Shown piece by piece: positions 1 to 9,166 of a stretch of DNA of 64,000 nt; within the stretch, counting starts at the first letter, position 1, and each line of letters begins with the position of its first letter. The notes beneath the pieces were generated by a model. It was not told the origin of the DNA. It ran no database searches and saw nothing but the letters and a program-made list of their open reading frames with translations. Position numbers and translations under genes: made by a program. This stretch comes from Akkermansia muciniphila (GTDB lineage: Bacteria > Verrucomicrobiota > Verrucomicrobiia > Limisphaerales > F1-80-MAGS106): positions 1 through 64,000 of the forward strand of contig CAMBEJ010000004.1 of NCBI GenBank assembly GCA_945865375.1. Reading direction: 5' to 3'.

Positions 1-1
1 G

Positions 2-1054
2 CAGCTCGTGGACGAGGTGTCTTTCATTCACTCTCTGACGAGCAAGACCAACACCCACGGCCCGGCCGAAAATTTTCTGTCCACCGGTTTCGTGCCCGAC
101 GGTTTTCCCAGCATCGGCGCCTGGGTCAGCTACGCCTTGGGGAGCGAGAATCAGGATTTGCCCGCGTTCGTATCCATACCCGATCCGCGCGGCGTGCCCC
201 AGGCCAGCGTGAACAACTGGGGGCCGGGCTTCCTGCCGGCGGAGTTTCAGGGAACCCCATTCAGCGCCAAGGAACCGATGCGCCATCTTGCTCCACCCGC
301 CGGGATCGGTCCCGCGAGCGATCGCGCGGCGCGCGCACTCGTGCAACGCATGAATCAACGCCACCTCGAACACCACCCAGACGATGGCGGCTTGGCCGCC
401 CGCATCGCTAGCTACGAACTCGCCGCCCGCATGCAGTTGAGCGTCCCGGAAATCAGCGACCTCTCCACCGAGCCCGCTCATATCCTCAAGAGCTATGGCG
501 CCGACGATTCCTCGAATCCGACCAAGGCCGCCTTTGCCCGCAATTGCATTCTTGCGCGGCGGCTGATCGAACGCGGGGTCCGGTTCGTGCAACTCTTCAA
601 CGGCGCGTACGCCAGCGGCGGCGAGCTGAACTGGGATGGGCACAACAAGCTCAAGGAGCAATACGACGTCCACGCCGCCATCCTCGATCAACCCGCCGCG
701 GCTCTCGTGCGCGACCTCCGGCAGCGCGGTCTGCTCGAGAACACCCTCGTCGTTTGGTGCACCGAATTCGGACGGATGCCGATGTTTCAAAAAGGATCGA
801 AGGGCCGGGACCACAATCCGGACGGCTTCACCTGCTGGCTCACGGGAGCGGGGGTGAAACGCGGCTTCAGTCACGGTGTGACGGACGAACTCGGGCGCCG
901 GGCTGTGGAGAACATCCTCTCGATCCATGATCTCAACGCCACCATCCTACACCTTCTGGGCCTCGATCACGAAGCCCTCACTTTCGAACACAACGGAGTG
1001 GCCCGCCGACTGACAGACGTTCACGGGCAAGTGATTCGCGAAGTGCTGGTGTGA
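2..1054 (+). CDS. DUF1501 domain protein, C-terminal part (5' end outside window)
   Basis: The frame is open from base 2, so the gene is cut by the window edge and the GTG at 8 is not the true start. About 350 C-terminal residues remain. DUF1501 proteins have an alkaline phosphatase/sulfatase-like fold and are usually exported; in Planctomycetes and Verrucomicrobia they are commonly paired with DUF1549/DUF1553 proteins. Counting from base 8, visible family motifs are EFGRMP near residue 253, GRDHNPDGF just after it, GVTDELG, and the C-terminal [15 protein letters not shown]. The substrate is unknown. No paired gene is visible because the window starts here. Confidence 0.85.
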   Translation, partial: QLVDEVSFIHSLTSKTNTHGPAENFLSTGFVPDGFPSIGAWVSYALGSENQDLPAFVSIPDPRGVPQASVNNWGPGFLPAEFQGTPFSAKEPMRHLAPPAGIGPASDRAARALVQRMNQRHLEHHPDDGGLAARIASYELAARMQLSVPEISDLSTEPAHILKSYGADDSSNPTKAAFARNCILARRLIERGVRFVQLFNGAYASGGELNWDGHNKLKEQYDVHAAILDQPAAALVRDLRQRGLLENTLVVWCTEFGRMPMFQKGSKGRDHNPDGFTCWLTGAGVKRGFSHGVTDELGRRAVENILSIHDLNATILHLLGLDHEALTFEHNGVARRLTDVHGQVIREVLV

Positions 1055-1067
1055 TTGGGTATAAATT

Positions 1068-1295
1068 ATGAAGCGACAACAAGGATTTTCGATCAGTCCC
1101 ACCGGCGACAAATTTGCCTTCCCCACCCCGGCGGATTACCCGAAGGAGTTTGCGCGGCTGAAAAAAAACTCGCCAGCCAAAACCGCGGGCGGGCTGGGCA
1201 TGTGGGCCTACAGATCAATGGGGATAGGCGCCTCACGAGCGCCTTGCCAGCATCCAACACTCCTGCGCCATACCTGTTCATATTATTGTGAATAG
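1068..1295 (+). pseudogene. Short ORF, probable truncated N-terminal remnant
   Basis: A 75-codon frame starts 13 bp after the DUF1501 stop. Its first half contains FAFPTPADYPKEFARLKK, which I recall only vaguely as the start of nucleotide-sugar dehydrogenase-like proteins. After that the reading turns into low-quality sequence with no nucleotide-binding motif (no GxGxxG). I read it as the beginning of a larger gene that has lost its body. It may equally be a random ORF. No function is claimed. Confidence 0.25.
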
Positions 1296-1429
1296 CCTCC
1301 TTAGCCGGTTCTTGGGGCCGTCTGCGGCCAAAATGAGAACTGCTGGGGAAAAGTACTTTCTGATTTCATCCTCATCCGTGTTATCCGTGTAATCCGTGGT
1401 TCAATTTGATTGGGGCTCGCCGCTCTGGG

Positions 1430-1714
1430 TCATCCGCGGTCAAAATCTGGCAGATGAATTAACTCAGAAACCCAGCCGAAGAGATTTGAAATCGTAACCG
1501 CGGATCGTGGACACCAGTTCATTCCGAGCCCTGGCACGGGTAGCGGGTGTGGGTCTTTTTTTCCTCCATTCACGCGTAAGCCAGCCTTCCCAGCCGTCAG
1601 TCGTTTCTTGTCCGGCGACAGCTCAGCTTTCCAGTCCAGTTCGTTCAATTCGTGCTTCGGTGGCTCAAGGCTCGCCTTCAGCAACCCCAGCGCTTTTGTC
1701 ATCCAGGCTTTCAT
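1430..1714 (-). pseudogene. Remnant resembling the start of an AlbA_2/AAA_4 (Schlafen-like) ATP-binding protein
   Basis: The first part of this leftward 94-codon frame contains ELDWKAELSPDKKRLT. That closely matches the typical opening of AlbA_2/AAA_4 (Schlafen-type) proteins, in which NELDWK is followed by an Arg-Leu and a histidine-rich SAFSN segment. Here the homology stops right after RLT and the remainder looks random, so only about 30 residues of the original gene survive. It sits between other debris and the hicAB pair. The assignment rests on one short motif. Confidence 0.3.
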
Positions 1715-1798
1715 TGGGACTTTTTCTACTCAAATAAGAACTTGCTGCAAATGAGACACTTACAGCAGGCAGCCGTGAGCCACTCAATTAAACCAAGG

Positions 1799-2017
1799 TC
1801 ACCCCTCACCCCGGTAGCATCCCTCAAAACCGTGATTTGACCGCGTGGTGAGACCGGTGTTGATGGTGAATTTGAGCCATTCCTGCACGGCCTCTTTGGC
1901 ATTGGCAACGGCTTCTTCATAAGTGGCACCATCCGCCATGCAACCAGCCAGTTCTGGCACTTCGACGATGAAACTCCCGTCCGCTTTGCTCCAGTAGATG
2001 ATGAATTCGTAGCGCAT
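1799..2017 (-). CDS. hicB: HicB-family antitoxin, C-terminus atypical
   Basis: HicB antitoxins bind HicA and repress their own operon. The N-terminal half is canonical: MRYEFIIYWS, then FIVEVPELAGCMADG and the YEEAVANAKEAVQEWL helix. I chose the ATG at 2017, which lies 1 nt after the hicA stop, rather than the longer frame that runs back through hicA. After EWLKFTINTG the sequence loses the usual PxP..GRL tail, and a neighbouring frame shows PRGQITVL, so a late frameshift is possible. Length is 72 aa. It is the second gene of the pair, downstream of hicA. Confidence 0.8.
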   Translation of the reverse strand: MRYEFIIYWSKADGSFIVEVPELAGCMADGATYEEAVANAKEAVQEWLKFTINTGLTTRSNHGFEGCYRGEG

Positions 2018-2018
2018 T

Positions 2019-2273
2019 TCAGTCGATCTCCAGTTGGTGTTTGTGGATGGGGTCGCGGACCTGTTTGACCTGGTAAGCTTTGGCCTGTGAGCCTCTTGGT
2101 TGTAAATTGTTGATTTCAGCGTCACCCTTCTTGAACCAAATCTGCTGGCTGCCCTTGCCCTGCCGGAGGGTGAATCCGGCACGTTCCAGAACGAGGCAAA
2201 CATCGCTGAACTCGAAATTGGCGTCGGAGCGCCCTTCGAGGAGGCGAGCGAAGGCTTTCTCGGCGCGGCTCAT
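2019..2273 (-). CDS. hicA: HicA-family toxin with both catalytic-site histidines replaced
   Basis: HicA toxins are small double-stranded-RNA-binding-fold mRNA interferases. The start MSRAEKAFARLLEG (ATG at 2273) is preferred over the upstream MHCTS. The family core is present: a FSDVCLVLERAGF helix, then a strand, then NLQPRGSQAKAYQVKQVRD. In the subfamily I recognise, the strand reads GSHHIF; here it is GSQQIWF, so the histidine expected to do catalysis is a glutamine. Length is 84 aa. It is followed 1 nt later by hicB and lies downstream of the defence block on the same strand. Confidence 0.75.
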   Translation of the reverse strand: MSRAEKAFARLLEGRSDANFEFSDVCLVLERAGFTLRQGKGSQQIWFKKGDAEINNLQPRGSQAKAYQVKQVRDPIHKHQLEID

Positions 2274-2351
2274 CGAGGTGCAGTGCAAACAACGTGGTTT
2301 TTCACGATGTTGTTCATTTAATCAGCCATTCGCCAGCTTTGTCGGATTTGT

Positions 2352-5300
2352 TCACTGTTGCGAGGATGCTGATTCGTCCGTCTGCTTCAAGGCTTCCACC
2401 ACCTGCGCGAGGAAGTCGGTGTCTACGAAAGGCACCTGCCCGAAAACAACTTCGGGAGTGCCTTCGAGCTTCGCGGCGAGATGACCTTTGCCGAGGAGAC
2501 GCTCCGCGCCCTTTTCACCGAGGGCGATTTCGGATGTGCCTTCGCCGTCAACGCGGAGCACGAGACGGTTGCCGAGATTTGCCCGAAGCTGCATGGGCAT
2601 GACGTTGGCGTCTGGGCGCTGCGCGGCGAAGACCAGCGAAATGCCTGCGGCGCGGGCCTTCACGCCGAGTCGGCCAACAATGTCCGACACGGCATCTGAG
2701 TATTCTGGCGTCATCATCCATTCGGCGAACTCGTCGTGAATGACCCAGAGAAAAGGCAGGCGCTCGGTCGCAGTCGGTTTCTTGTTCAGGTCAAAGATGT
2801 TGGAAACCCGGTTCTCTTTGAGGACCGAGTAGCGCCGGTTCATTTCACCGACGAGTTCATTCAGCGTGTGGATGGCCTTGTCCTGGGCGTCGATGATACC
2901 GCCTTGCAGATGAGGCAAGCCCTCGAACGCTAAGTAGTCCACGCCGAGCTTCGGGTCGATGAGCACAATCCTCGCCTGCGCGGCTGTGTTGGTGCAGGCG
3001 ATGCCCAAGATGATATTCTGCATCAGCACCGACTTGCCGCTGCCCGTGGAACCGGCGATGAGGGTGTGTGGCGCGTTGGACTTCGGAGAAAGAAACAACG
3101 GGCTGCTGTCTTCCTCTCGCACGGCGATGAGCAGGTCGTGATTGCCGTGAGTGCAGTTCGGGTTCCATTTCTTCCAAACGTCCGGCAAATGCAGCACACG
3201 ACGATTCGGGCGGGCAATGGCCAAGGCGACGACGCATGGTTCGGCGCGGACGGAAATCACGTTTAGCCCGTGAGTGGTCAGGAATTCGGAGCGCCGTTTG
3301 AACACCTGCTCGACCGTGAGGTTCGCGCTTCCTTGGAATTTGAGCAACGCGGCGTTTGGCGTCAGTGTCTTCGTCAGCAGCTTCGATTGGAGCTGGAATT
3401 GCTGCAACGCGCCTTTGCACTGGCTCTCGACTTGCCGCAGCCATTCCTCGTCCTTTGCGCTGTCTTGGGAGCCTCCCAGATAGCCGGCGATGAGTTGCCC
3501 GACCTGCGCACACGGCCATGCGCCTGCGGGCGTGACTTGTGGTGCAGGTGTCGGCGCTGGCGCAGGAACGGGCGACGGAGTTTGAGTAGACATTCCTAAT
3601 GAGGTTGTGGCTGTCGGCGGCGGGCCTTTACCGCCGCCCTCGACATGCGCATTGCCCTCACTTCCCGGTTCGTCGTCCTCTTTGCGCCGATGACCAATCT
3701 GGATGCGGTCTGAGGGCCTCCGGTAGGTCTGCTTTTTCCAGATGTCTTCGCCTGCGTTGGCTTTTCGGATGGGCGTCGGGTTCACGTCCTTGGCATAGCT
3801 TAACACCAACTCGCGCAACCGCCCTCGAGAGAACACTTCCTGCCAGGAATCCTCGGACTCAGCGACGGTCACAAAGTCTGAGCACCCCGGCGCGTCAGAC
3901 GGGCCTGACACAAAGATGTGCGAGTAGCCGCGCATGAAGATGCCGCACTCCCCGCAGCGCACCGCCCTGCGCCACGCGGCCAAATCGATGGGTGAGTTTG
4001 CGGGGAACTGGATGCCATTGAGCATCAGGTCGGAAAAGCGCGACAGCCACAGGTCGCGGTCGAGCCGCTTCGGGTCTCCGAAGAGGGCGTCGTTGATGCG
4101 GCGCACCGTGTCGCGCAGTTGCTTTTGTGATTCCTTTCGCTTCGTCGAAAGACTGGCGTAGTCAATGTATTTGGACTCCGCCACAATAACAGCCAGTTGG
4201 AGTTTTCCGTCCGGCGTCTGCTCCGGCGTGAGAGCGAGGATGTCGGCAATCTGCTCCTCGCGCTCGCCGAGCCACTCGGCGTAGTCGTCGAGGAAATACC
4301 AGCCGAAGCGCCGCGTCGCACCGAGTTCGTGGCGAATCATGTAGCGACTCAGGACGACGCCCATGAGTTCGCTGGCATTACGACCGCGCTTCGCGGCACG
4401 CAGAACGATGTCGCCGGAGATCTCGTTCGCGTCGTTGATGAACTTCTCGGTCAGTTCGCGGTAATCGGTTTCGTTCAGCTCAAGGTTCAGGTTCTTCACG
4501 CGACCCAGCACCATCGAGCGCAGCAGGCTCAATGATGCTGTCGATGAAATCAGAATGTTGCGTCCTTGCGTCCCGCCCTGCTTGCAGCGGATAACCTTGA
4601 CGTTCTGGTTCAGCAATTGGCGGCGGTCGAGAAGCTCGTCGTAGTTCACCACCCAATTTCCGAGGTTGTGAATCTCTTTGAAAATGCTGGCGGTCTGCGG
4701 ATCGTTGAAGTCGAGCTTGCGGGCTGGAAGCAGGCGCTTGCTTTCGATGCCATCCCAGTCGCCCCGGATGAACGTGGTCAACGCGGTGATGAACAACCAC
4801 CCCTCCTTCGTCTGCACCGGGCAGCACAAGTAGACCACGGATTTCATATCATCGCTCGGTGACGGACGGCGGCGTGACCAGCGGGCGGGAATGAATGTCT
4901 CGGAGTCCACTGGCACACAAGTCTCTGTGTACCACTCGACGCCCGCGTGCCGGGCGATGACATCCTGCAAGAACACCATGTCCGCCGGAGGGCCGTCCTT
5001 CGGGTCGGGCACCGGTGCCTGGTCGGCCATGATGCCGATGCGAAGCCTCGCCATGAAATCCTTGGCGGCCTCGCTGGACACGAACGAGTCCGCGTCGGCG
5101 TCCGACGACTCGATAATTTTCTCGTAGAGTTCGCGTAGCTTCGCCCCATCGCGGTGTCGCAGAATGATTTGGCAGCGCATGTCATCCTCATCCTCGTGCA
5201 GCTCGTTCATCTTATCCACAAGAGCATAGGGCAGCCGCGCTGAGTCGCAGTTGTAGAGCACGACCGAAAGGTTGGTCCGCTCGTGCGGGTAGAGGGACAG

Positions 5301-7631
5301 GAACCGTTTGGTCAAATCGACGATGAGCGTGGATGTCTCCGCCGGACTCTCGTTTGTGTCGTCGAAACCATCGTTGCTGATGACCGGCGACTCATGGAGG
5401 CTGTAGTCGAGATGATGGTCGGTCAGCGAAAGGAGCTCGGGCTTCTTGTCGTGCCACCCCATAACGATTTCCGGGTAGTAGGGATGCGCCAGTTCGGCTT
5501 CGAGTTCCTTGAAGAACAGCGGTGGATCACCGAAGAAAACGTTCTCGATGGTCAGCAGATCTCTGAGCAGGGACGCGACTTGAAGAGCCTTGTTTGCCAT
5601 CGCCGAGAGCCGAAGCGGATGCCACGGGGCAACGATGGCTGTGACGCGGCCACCTTCCACAATCACGGAGCCGATTTGCAGCAGTGGCCGTAAAAGACTC
5701 TCTCGATTGCGGTCGCCCTTCGCGTCCCGGCAAAGGGCATCGAGCAACACGCCGTAGTCCTCCGTCTGCCTGACCATCGCTTTGCAAGCCAGCCCTTCCT
5801 CGGCGAAACCTTTGACCGCAGCCTGGTAGCTCTGCTGAAATGCTCGAAACAAAGTGAGCAGCTTCGAGGCGGTCGCCTCGGAAACGAGTCCGTCCTGCTG
5901 GGCTTTCGTCAAATTCGACGGCCATAGCAGCGAAATGTCGTTTTCCTTCTTGTAGGTGGAAACGAAGGAACCCCGGTCTTGCCCATAGGCCGGATAAAGC
6001 GTGCGGACGTTGCGGAGGTCGAGCGACTGGTAGCGGCCTTTGCCACTGACTGGCTCGCGGTTCACGCGGCAGAGCATGAAGGGATGATCCGCGAGCCGCA
6101 GCCAGTCACTGGAAAACTCTCCGGCGATGGAGTTCGGATCGTAAGTCCAGACGAGTTGCTTGAAACATGTCTCAGTCGTGCCGGTGGATAGTTCGAGTTC
6201 CAGCTCCAATAGGAATTTCAATTGCAATGCGGCCTTGGCGGCGGACTTGTTGACGTAGGGCTTCGTCGCCTTGCGCCAATGGCCGGTCAGTGCCTCGAAG
6301 TTCATCAGGTCGCCTACGTCCCACGAGACACGGTTTCCGAAGAGCGGCTTCAGTCCGCGATAGCGCCGGGCGAAAAACAGGCCCGCATCCTCACTCAGGT
6401 CCTTGAGGTCTTTCTTCGTGCGCCGGTCGCATGTGATTTTCAGACGGCGCTTGGACGATGGCATGTCCTGGTCGAACAATCGTTCCAGACACAACGCGAT
6501 CCCGAGCAGAAAATCCTCCGTCTCGATGGGTGTCCCGAAAATGAATCTGTCCCACCTCGACTTGAGTGACGGCTGTTCCTTGAGTTCGTTCCGGTGCCGT
6601 CGGTAAAAATCCTCATCTTCGTCCTGCGCCTCCGTGCGGTTGGTCTCGCGCAGGCGGACAAGGTAGTCGCGCTCATCCGCGGTCAGCAGCGCCTCATCGC
6701 GCTCGTCGTAGAATTCGAGTGTGGCTTTGCCGAGGTTGAATTTCTCCTTCTTCAACCCGTCGAACAGCGGCTTCACCATCTCCCACTCGCATTGGGCAAG
6801 GTCAGCAGCCTGTTGGTTCCACCCGCTCTCGGCAGCGATGAACGCTTGGATGGTCGGATGAATTGCGTCCGGGATGGAATCCTTCACTTTGACGAACGAC
6901 CCCGCCAAATCATCTTCGAGCAGCAACGCTTGCGTGGGTGTTTGCTTTACCAGATAGCAGGCACGTTTCCTGATGACCTGCGCGTAGAGCGCCTTCCATC
7001 TGGATGTGTGACCCGCGTTCTTGTCATTGAGTGCGGATGCGAACGCCGTGTCTTTCGGAACATGCAACGCGGGCAGCGCGACACCGAGAGCTGCCAGAAC
7101 GGGCTGTCCGTCCTCAATCGCCAATCGCGTGTGCAGAATGTATTCAGCGAGCCGGTCCAGTGCGAATGAACGGACTTCGAGCAATCCCTGCAACGCTTTT
7201 ACCCACCAGTGCTGATGCTCGGCGAGGATGGGCAGTCCCTCGGCAGCCCGGATCACCCAGAGTTCGGGATGCGCATAAAGCTGCGCTGCGCCAACTGGCA
7301 CGAGTTCCTTGAGCGACTGCTCTTCGTCGTCGCCTGTGTTCGCGACGAGCAGCGCGGACTTGGGGCAGGCGGCATTTCGGAAATACGTCGTGCGCTCATT
7401 TGTGAGCACCTGCGCTGGCAAGCCGCGTCCGCCGACGAAGTGAATCGGAAGTTTGATTTCGACGAGCGAAGACAACGAGGCATCGTCGAGGATGGTCTTC
7501 GCGACCGCAGCGGTCTGGTCGGCGCTCAGACAGTCGAGGAGATAACGGGCGACGCCGGTCGAGTCTTCCTCCGTGAGCCGGTCGCGCAGGTATCTCGCGA
7601 CAACCTTGCCGATGAGTTGGTCGCTGGTCAT
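2352..7631 (-). CDS. Giant FtsK/HerA-type ATPase, DptH/SspH-like
   Basis: A 1759-residue protein. The last ~240 residues form an FtsK/SpoIIIE-type motor: Walker A AGSTGSGKSVLM near residue 1527, LIDPKLGVDYL, Walker B LPFLWVIHDEFAEW near 1625-1638, and AAQRPDANVM. A proline/alanine-rich linker (about 1337-1370) separates it from ~1330 residues without a recognisable motif. A very large N-terminus plus a C-terminal FtsK domain is the layout of DptH, the third gene of the phosphorothioation-dependent restriction set. It overlaps the upstream gene by 4 bp (ATGA) and closes a three-gene module. The DptH/SspH assignment is from architecture and position, not alignment. A HerA-type translocase of another defence system is the main alternative. 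Confidence 0.7.
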   Translation of the reverse strand: MTSDQLIGKVVARYLRDRLTEEDSTGVARYLLDCLSADQTAAVAKTILDDASLSSLVEIKLPIHFVGGRGLPAQVLTNERTTYFRNAACPKSALLVANTGDDEEQSLKELVPVGAAQLYAHPELWVIRAAEGLPILAEHQHWWVKALQGLLEVRSFALDRLAEYILHTRLAIEDGQPVLAALGVALPALHVPKDTAFASALNDKNAGHTSRWKALYAQVIRKRACYLVKQTPTQALLLEDDLAGSFVKVKDSIPDAIHPTIQAFIAAESGWNQQAADLAQCEWEMVKPLFDGLKKEKFNLGKATLEFYDERDEALLTADERDYLVRLRETNRTEAQDEDEDFYRRHRNELKEQPSLKSRWDRFIFGTPIETEDFLLGIALCLERLFDQDMPSSKRRLKITCDRRTKKDLKDLSEDAGLFFARRYRGLKPLFGNRVSWDVGDLMNFEALTGHWRKATKPYVNKSAAKAALQLKFLLELELELSTGTTETCFKQLVWTYDPNSIAGEFSSDWLRLADHPFMLCRVNREPVSGKGRYQSLDLRNVRTLYPAYGQDRGSFVSTYKKENDISLLWPSNLTKAQQDGLVSEATASKLLTLFRAFQQSYQAAVKGFAEEGLACKAMVRQTEDYGVLLDALCRDAKGDRNRESLLRPLLQIGSVIVEGGRVTAIVAPWHPLRLSAMANKALQVASLLRDLLTIENVFFGDPPLFFKELEAELAHPYYPEIVMGWHDKKPELLSLTDHHLDYSLHESPVISNDGFDDTNESPAETSTLIVDLTKRFLSLYPHERTNLSVVLYNCDSARLPYALVDKMNELHEDEDDMRCQIILRHRDGAKLRELYEKIIESSDADADSFVSSEAAKDFMARLRIGIMADQAPVPDPKDGPPADMVFLQDVIARHAGVEWYTETCVPVDSETFIPARWSRRRPSPSDDMKSVVYLCCPVQTKEGWLFITALTTFIRGDWDGIESKRLLPARKLDFNDPQTASIFKEIHNLGNWVVNYDELLDRRQLLNQNVKVIRCKQGGTQGRNILISSTASLSLLRSMVLGRVKNLNLELNETDYRELTEKFINDANEISGDIVLRAAKRGRNASELMGVVLSRYMIRHELGATRRFGWYFLDDYAEWLGEREEQIADILALTPEQTPDGKLQLAVIVAESKYIDYASLSTKRKESQKQLRDTVRRINDALFGDPKRLDRDLWLSRFSDLMLNGIQFPANSPIDLAAWRRAVRCGECGIFMRGYSHIFVSGPSDAPGCSDFVTVAESEDSWQEVFSRGRLRELVLSYAKDVNPTPIRKANAGEDIWKKQTYRRPSDRIQIGHRRKEDDEPGSEGNAHVEGGGKGPPPTATTSLGMSTQTPSPVPAPAPTPAPQVTPAGAWPCAQVGQLIAGYLGGSQDSAKDEEWLRQVESQCKGALQQFQLQSKLLTKTLTPNAALLKFQGSANLTVEQVFKRRSEFLTTHGLNVISVRAEPCVVALAIARPNRRVLHLPDVWKKWNPNCTHGNHDLLIAVREEDSSPLFLSPKSNAPHTLIAGSTGSGKSVLMQNIILGIACTNTAAQARIVLIDPKLGVDYLAFEGLPHLQGGIIDAQDKAIHTLNELVGEMNRRYSVLKENRVSNIFDLNKKPTATERLPFLWVIHDEFAEWMMTPEYSDAVSDIVGRLGVKARAAGISLVFAAQRPDANVMPMQLRANLGNRLVLRVDGEGTSEIALGEKGAERLLGKGHLAAKLEGTPEVVFGQVPFVDTDFLAQVVEALKQTDESASSQQ

Positions 7632-9166
7632 CGGGCCTCCGCGTGATACGGGTTGACGACATAGGCGCAGCCGTCCGACAACCGCCGCAAGAGGCCCAGG
7701 CTGCCGAGCCGTTGTTCAAGACGCCGGCAGTTGCCCTGAAACGCCTTCTTGTCGAACTCGTCCTTCGAGAGCATCTGCTCGGCTTCCCTGTCCCCGAAGA
7801 CCAGTCCATATCGGAGATGCAGACGAGCAAGGAACTGATGAAGCTCGATTCGCTTCTCCACATTGGCGAACAGCAATGTTTTGAGCAGCGCGTCGGTGGG
7901 TGCATAACGCAGCTTCACGGTGCCGCGCTTCGACACGAGTCCGATTTCGCGACCATAGTTGCGGTGGATGTTCGCGACGTGCTGGCGGTGGCGCTTCATC
8001 GCCGCTTGACGCAGTGCCCCAATCAACTGTTGGGGGTCAGTTGAGACTGCCGGGTCTTCCTCCCAACGCGCCTTATTACGGAGAATTTGCCGACAACTTT
8101 CCACCGCTCCATCGCCAGTCACTGCCCTCTGCCAATCATCCGATCGCTCAATGTTCATGATGAACGTCTCGACAGCCTGGGCAGGCAGTAAATTGTTAGA
8201 CTGATAGAAGTCACAAGAAATCTGGCGGACGAGCGTCTTCTTCGGTGCAACCACTTCACAAATGAGGTTCAACGGTTTGGAGGAGCCGAGAAGCTGCTGA
8301 GATACCGTCAACTGATATTTCAGCAGGTGCAACCCGGCCAGGTTGACAAGATGCGGGAACACATCGAAGCCCGGAATGTTGAGCCGCAAGATGGCCAGCC
8401 AGTCGTCAGCAAGGCCTTCAAAGCAGGGATGGCTGGTGTAGGGGAGGAATGCATTGGCGCGTTCACTGCTCATGTCCTCCCCGTTGGTCGGCTGCAGACA
8501 CCTGATGATGGAATCCCAAGTCTTGTCCGTTTTGGCCAACCGCCCTTTGAGCGCCGCAAGAAGCTCCTGTTTGCGCGACGTGCGGCAGAACATCAAATAG
8601 AGCATCTCACCTGTCCTGCCGAAGAAGCGTCGGTCGTTGGTCGAGGCGTTGTTGTCCAGGTCCTCGTAGAGACAGTCGCGGCCGTAGGGGAACACGAACT
8701 TCGATGTCCACCGCTTGTTGCTGTCAACTTCGAGGCTGGTGGAGCGCACGAGCGACACGATCTCGCAAAAATGCTCGAAGGAGTGGAAATGGGCTTTAAG
8801 GAAGCCGAACTCCGGGTGGTTGAGGCCCGTGGCCGCGGACTTCATGCGCCGCAGCCACTCGTCCCAGCGGTTGCTGTCGTTGGGATGAGTCATCAAAATT
8901 TCAGGCAGATGCGGATTGTTGAACAGGATGTTGCGAAGGTAGAGCCGGTGAGCAGCCCGATACTTCAACTCGTTCGGCTTGCCCTGCTCATCGAAGGCAC
9001 GCCCCTTGTCGTCTTCGTGAGTGAACACGTTCAGGAACTCAAGGAACACGAACCACGGCAACTGCTCATCGTAAAGGCGGTGCCCCCATATCGCCTCATC
9101 CACCCACATGGAGGACGATTGATCGAAGCTCTCTGGCAACGGCAAGGGTTGAGGCAGCGCGTTCAT
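7628..9166 (-). CDS. Middle protein of the ATPase module, DptG-like by position
   Basis: A 512-residue protein with no nucleotide-binding or nuclease motif that I can see and no signal peptide or membrane segment. It opens with DEAIWGHRLYDEQLPW and FVFLEFLNVF, and ends with a region rich in basic residues and leucines (KRIELHQFLARLHLRYGL, then CRRLEQRLGSLGLLRRL) that could form a winged-helix-like domain. It overlaps both neighbours by 4 bp, so the three genes are translationally coupled. In dptFGH loci the middle gene is likewise a protein without clear catalytic motifs; that positional parallel is the only basis for the label. Confidence 0.6.
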   Translation of the reverse strand: MNALPQPLPLPESFDQSSSMWVDEAIWGHRLYDEQLPWFVFLEFLNVFTHEDDKGRAFDEQGKPNELKYRAAHRLYLRNILFNNPHLPEILMTHPNDSNRWDEWLRRMKSAATGLNHPEFGFLKAHFHSFEHFCEIVSLVRSTSLEVDSNKRWTSKFVFPYGRDCLYEDLDNNASTNDRRFFGRTGEMLYLMFCRTSRKQELLAALKGRLAKTDKTWDSIIRCLQPTNGEDMSSERANAFLPYTSHPCFEGLADDWLAILRLNIPGFDVFPHLVNLAGLHLLKYQLTVSQQLLGSSKPLNLICEVVAPKKTLVRQISCDFYQSNNLLPAQAVETFIMNIERSDDWQRAVTGDGAVESCRQILRNKARWEEDPAVSTDPQQLIGALRQAAMKRHRQHVANIHRNYGREIGLVSKRGTVKLRYAPTDALLKTLLFANVEKRIELHQFLARLHLRYGLVFGDREAEQMLSKDEFDKKAFQGNCRRLEQRLGSLGLLRRLSDGCAYVVNPYHAEAR

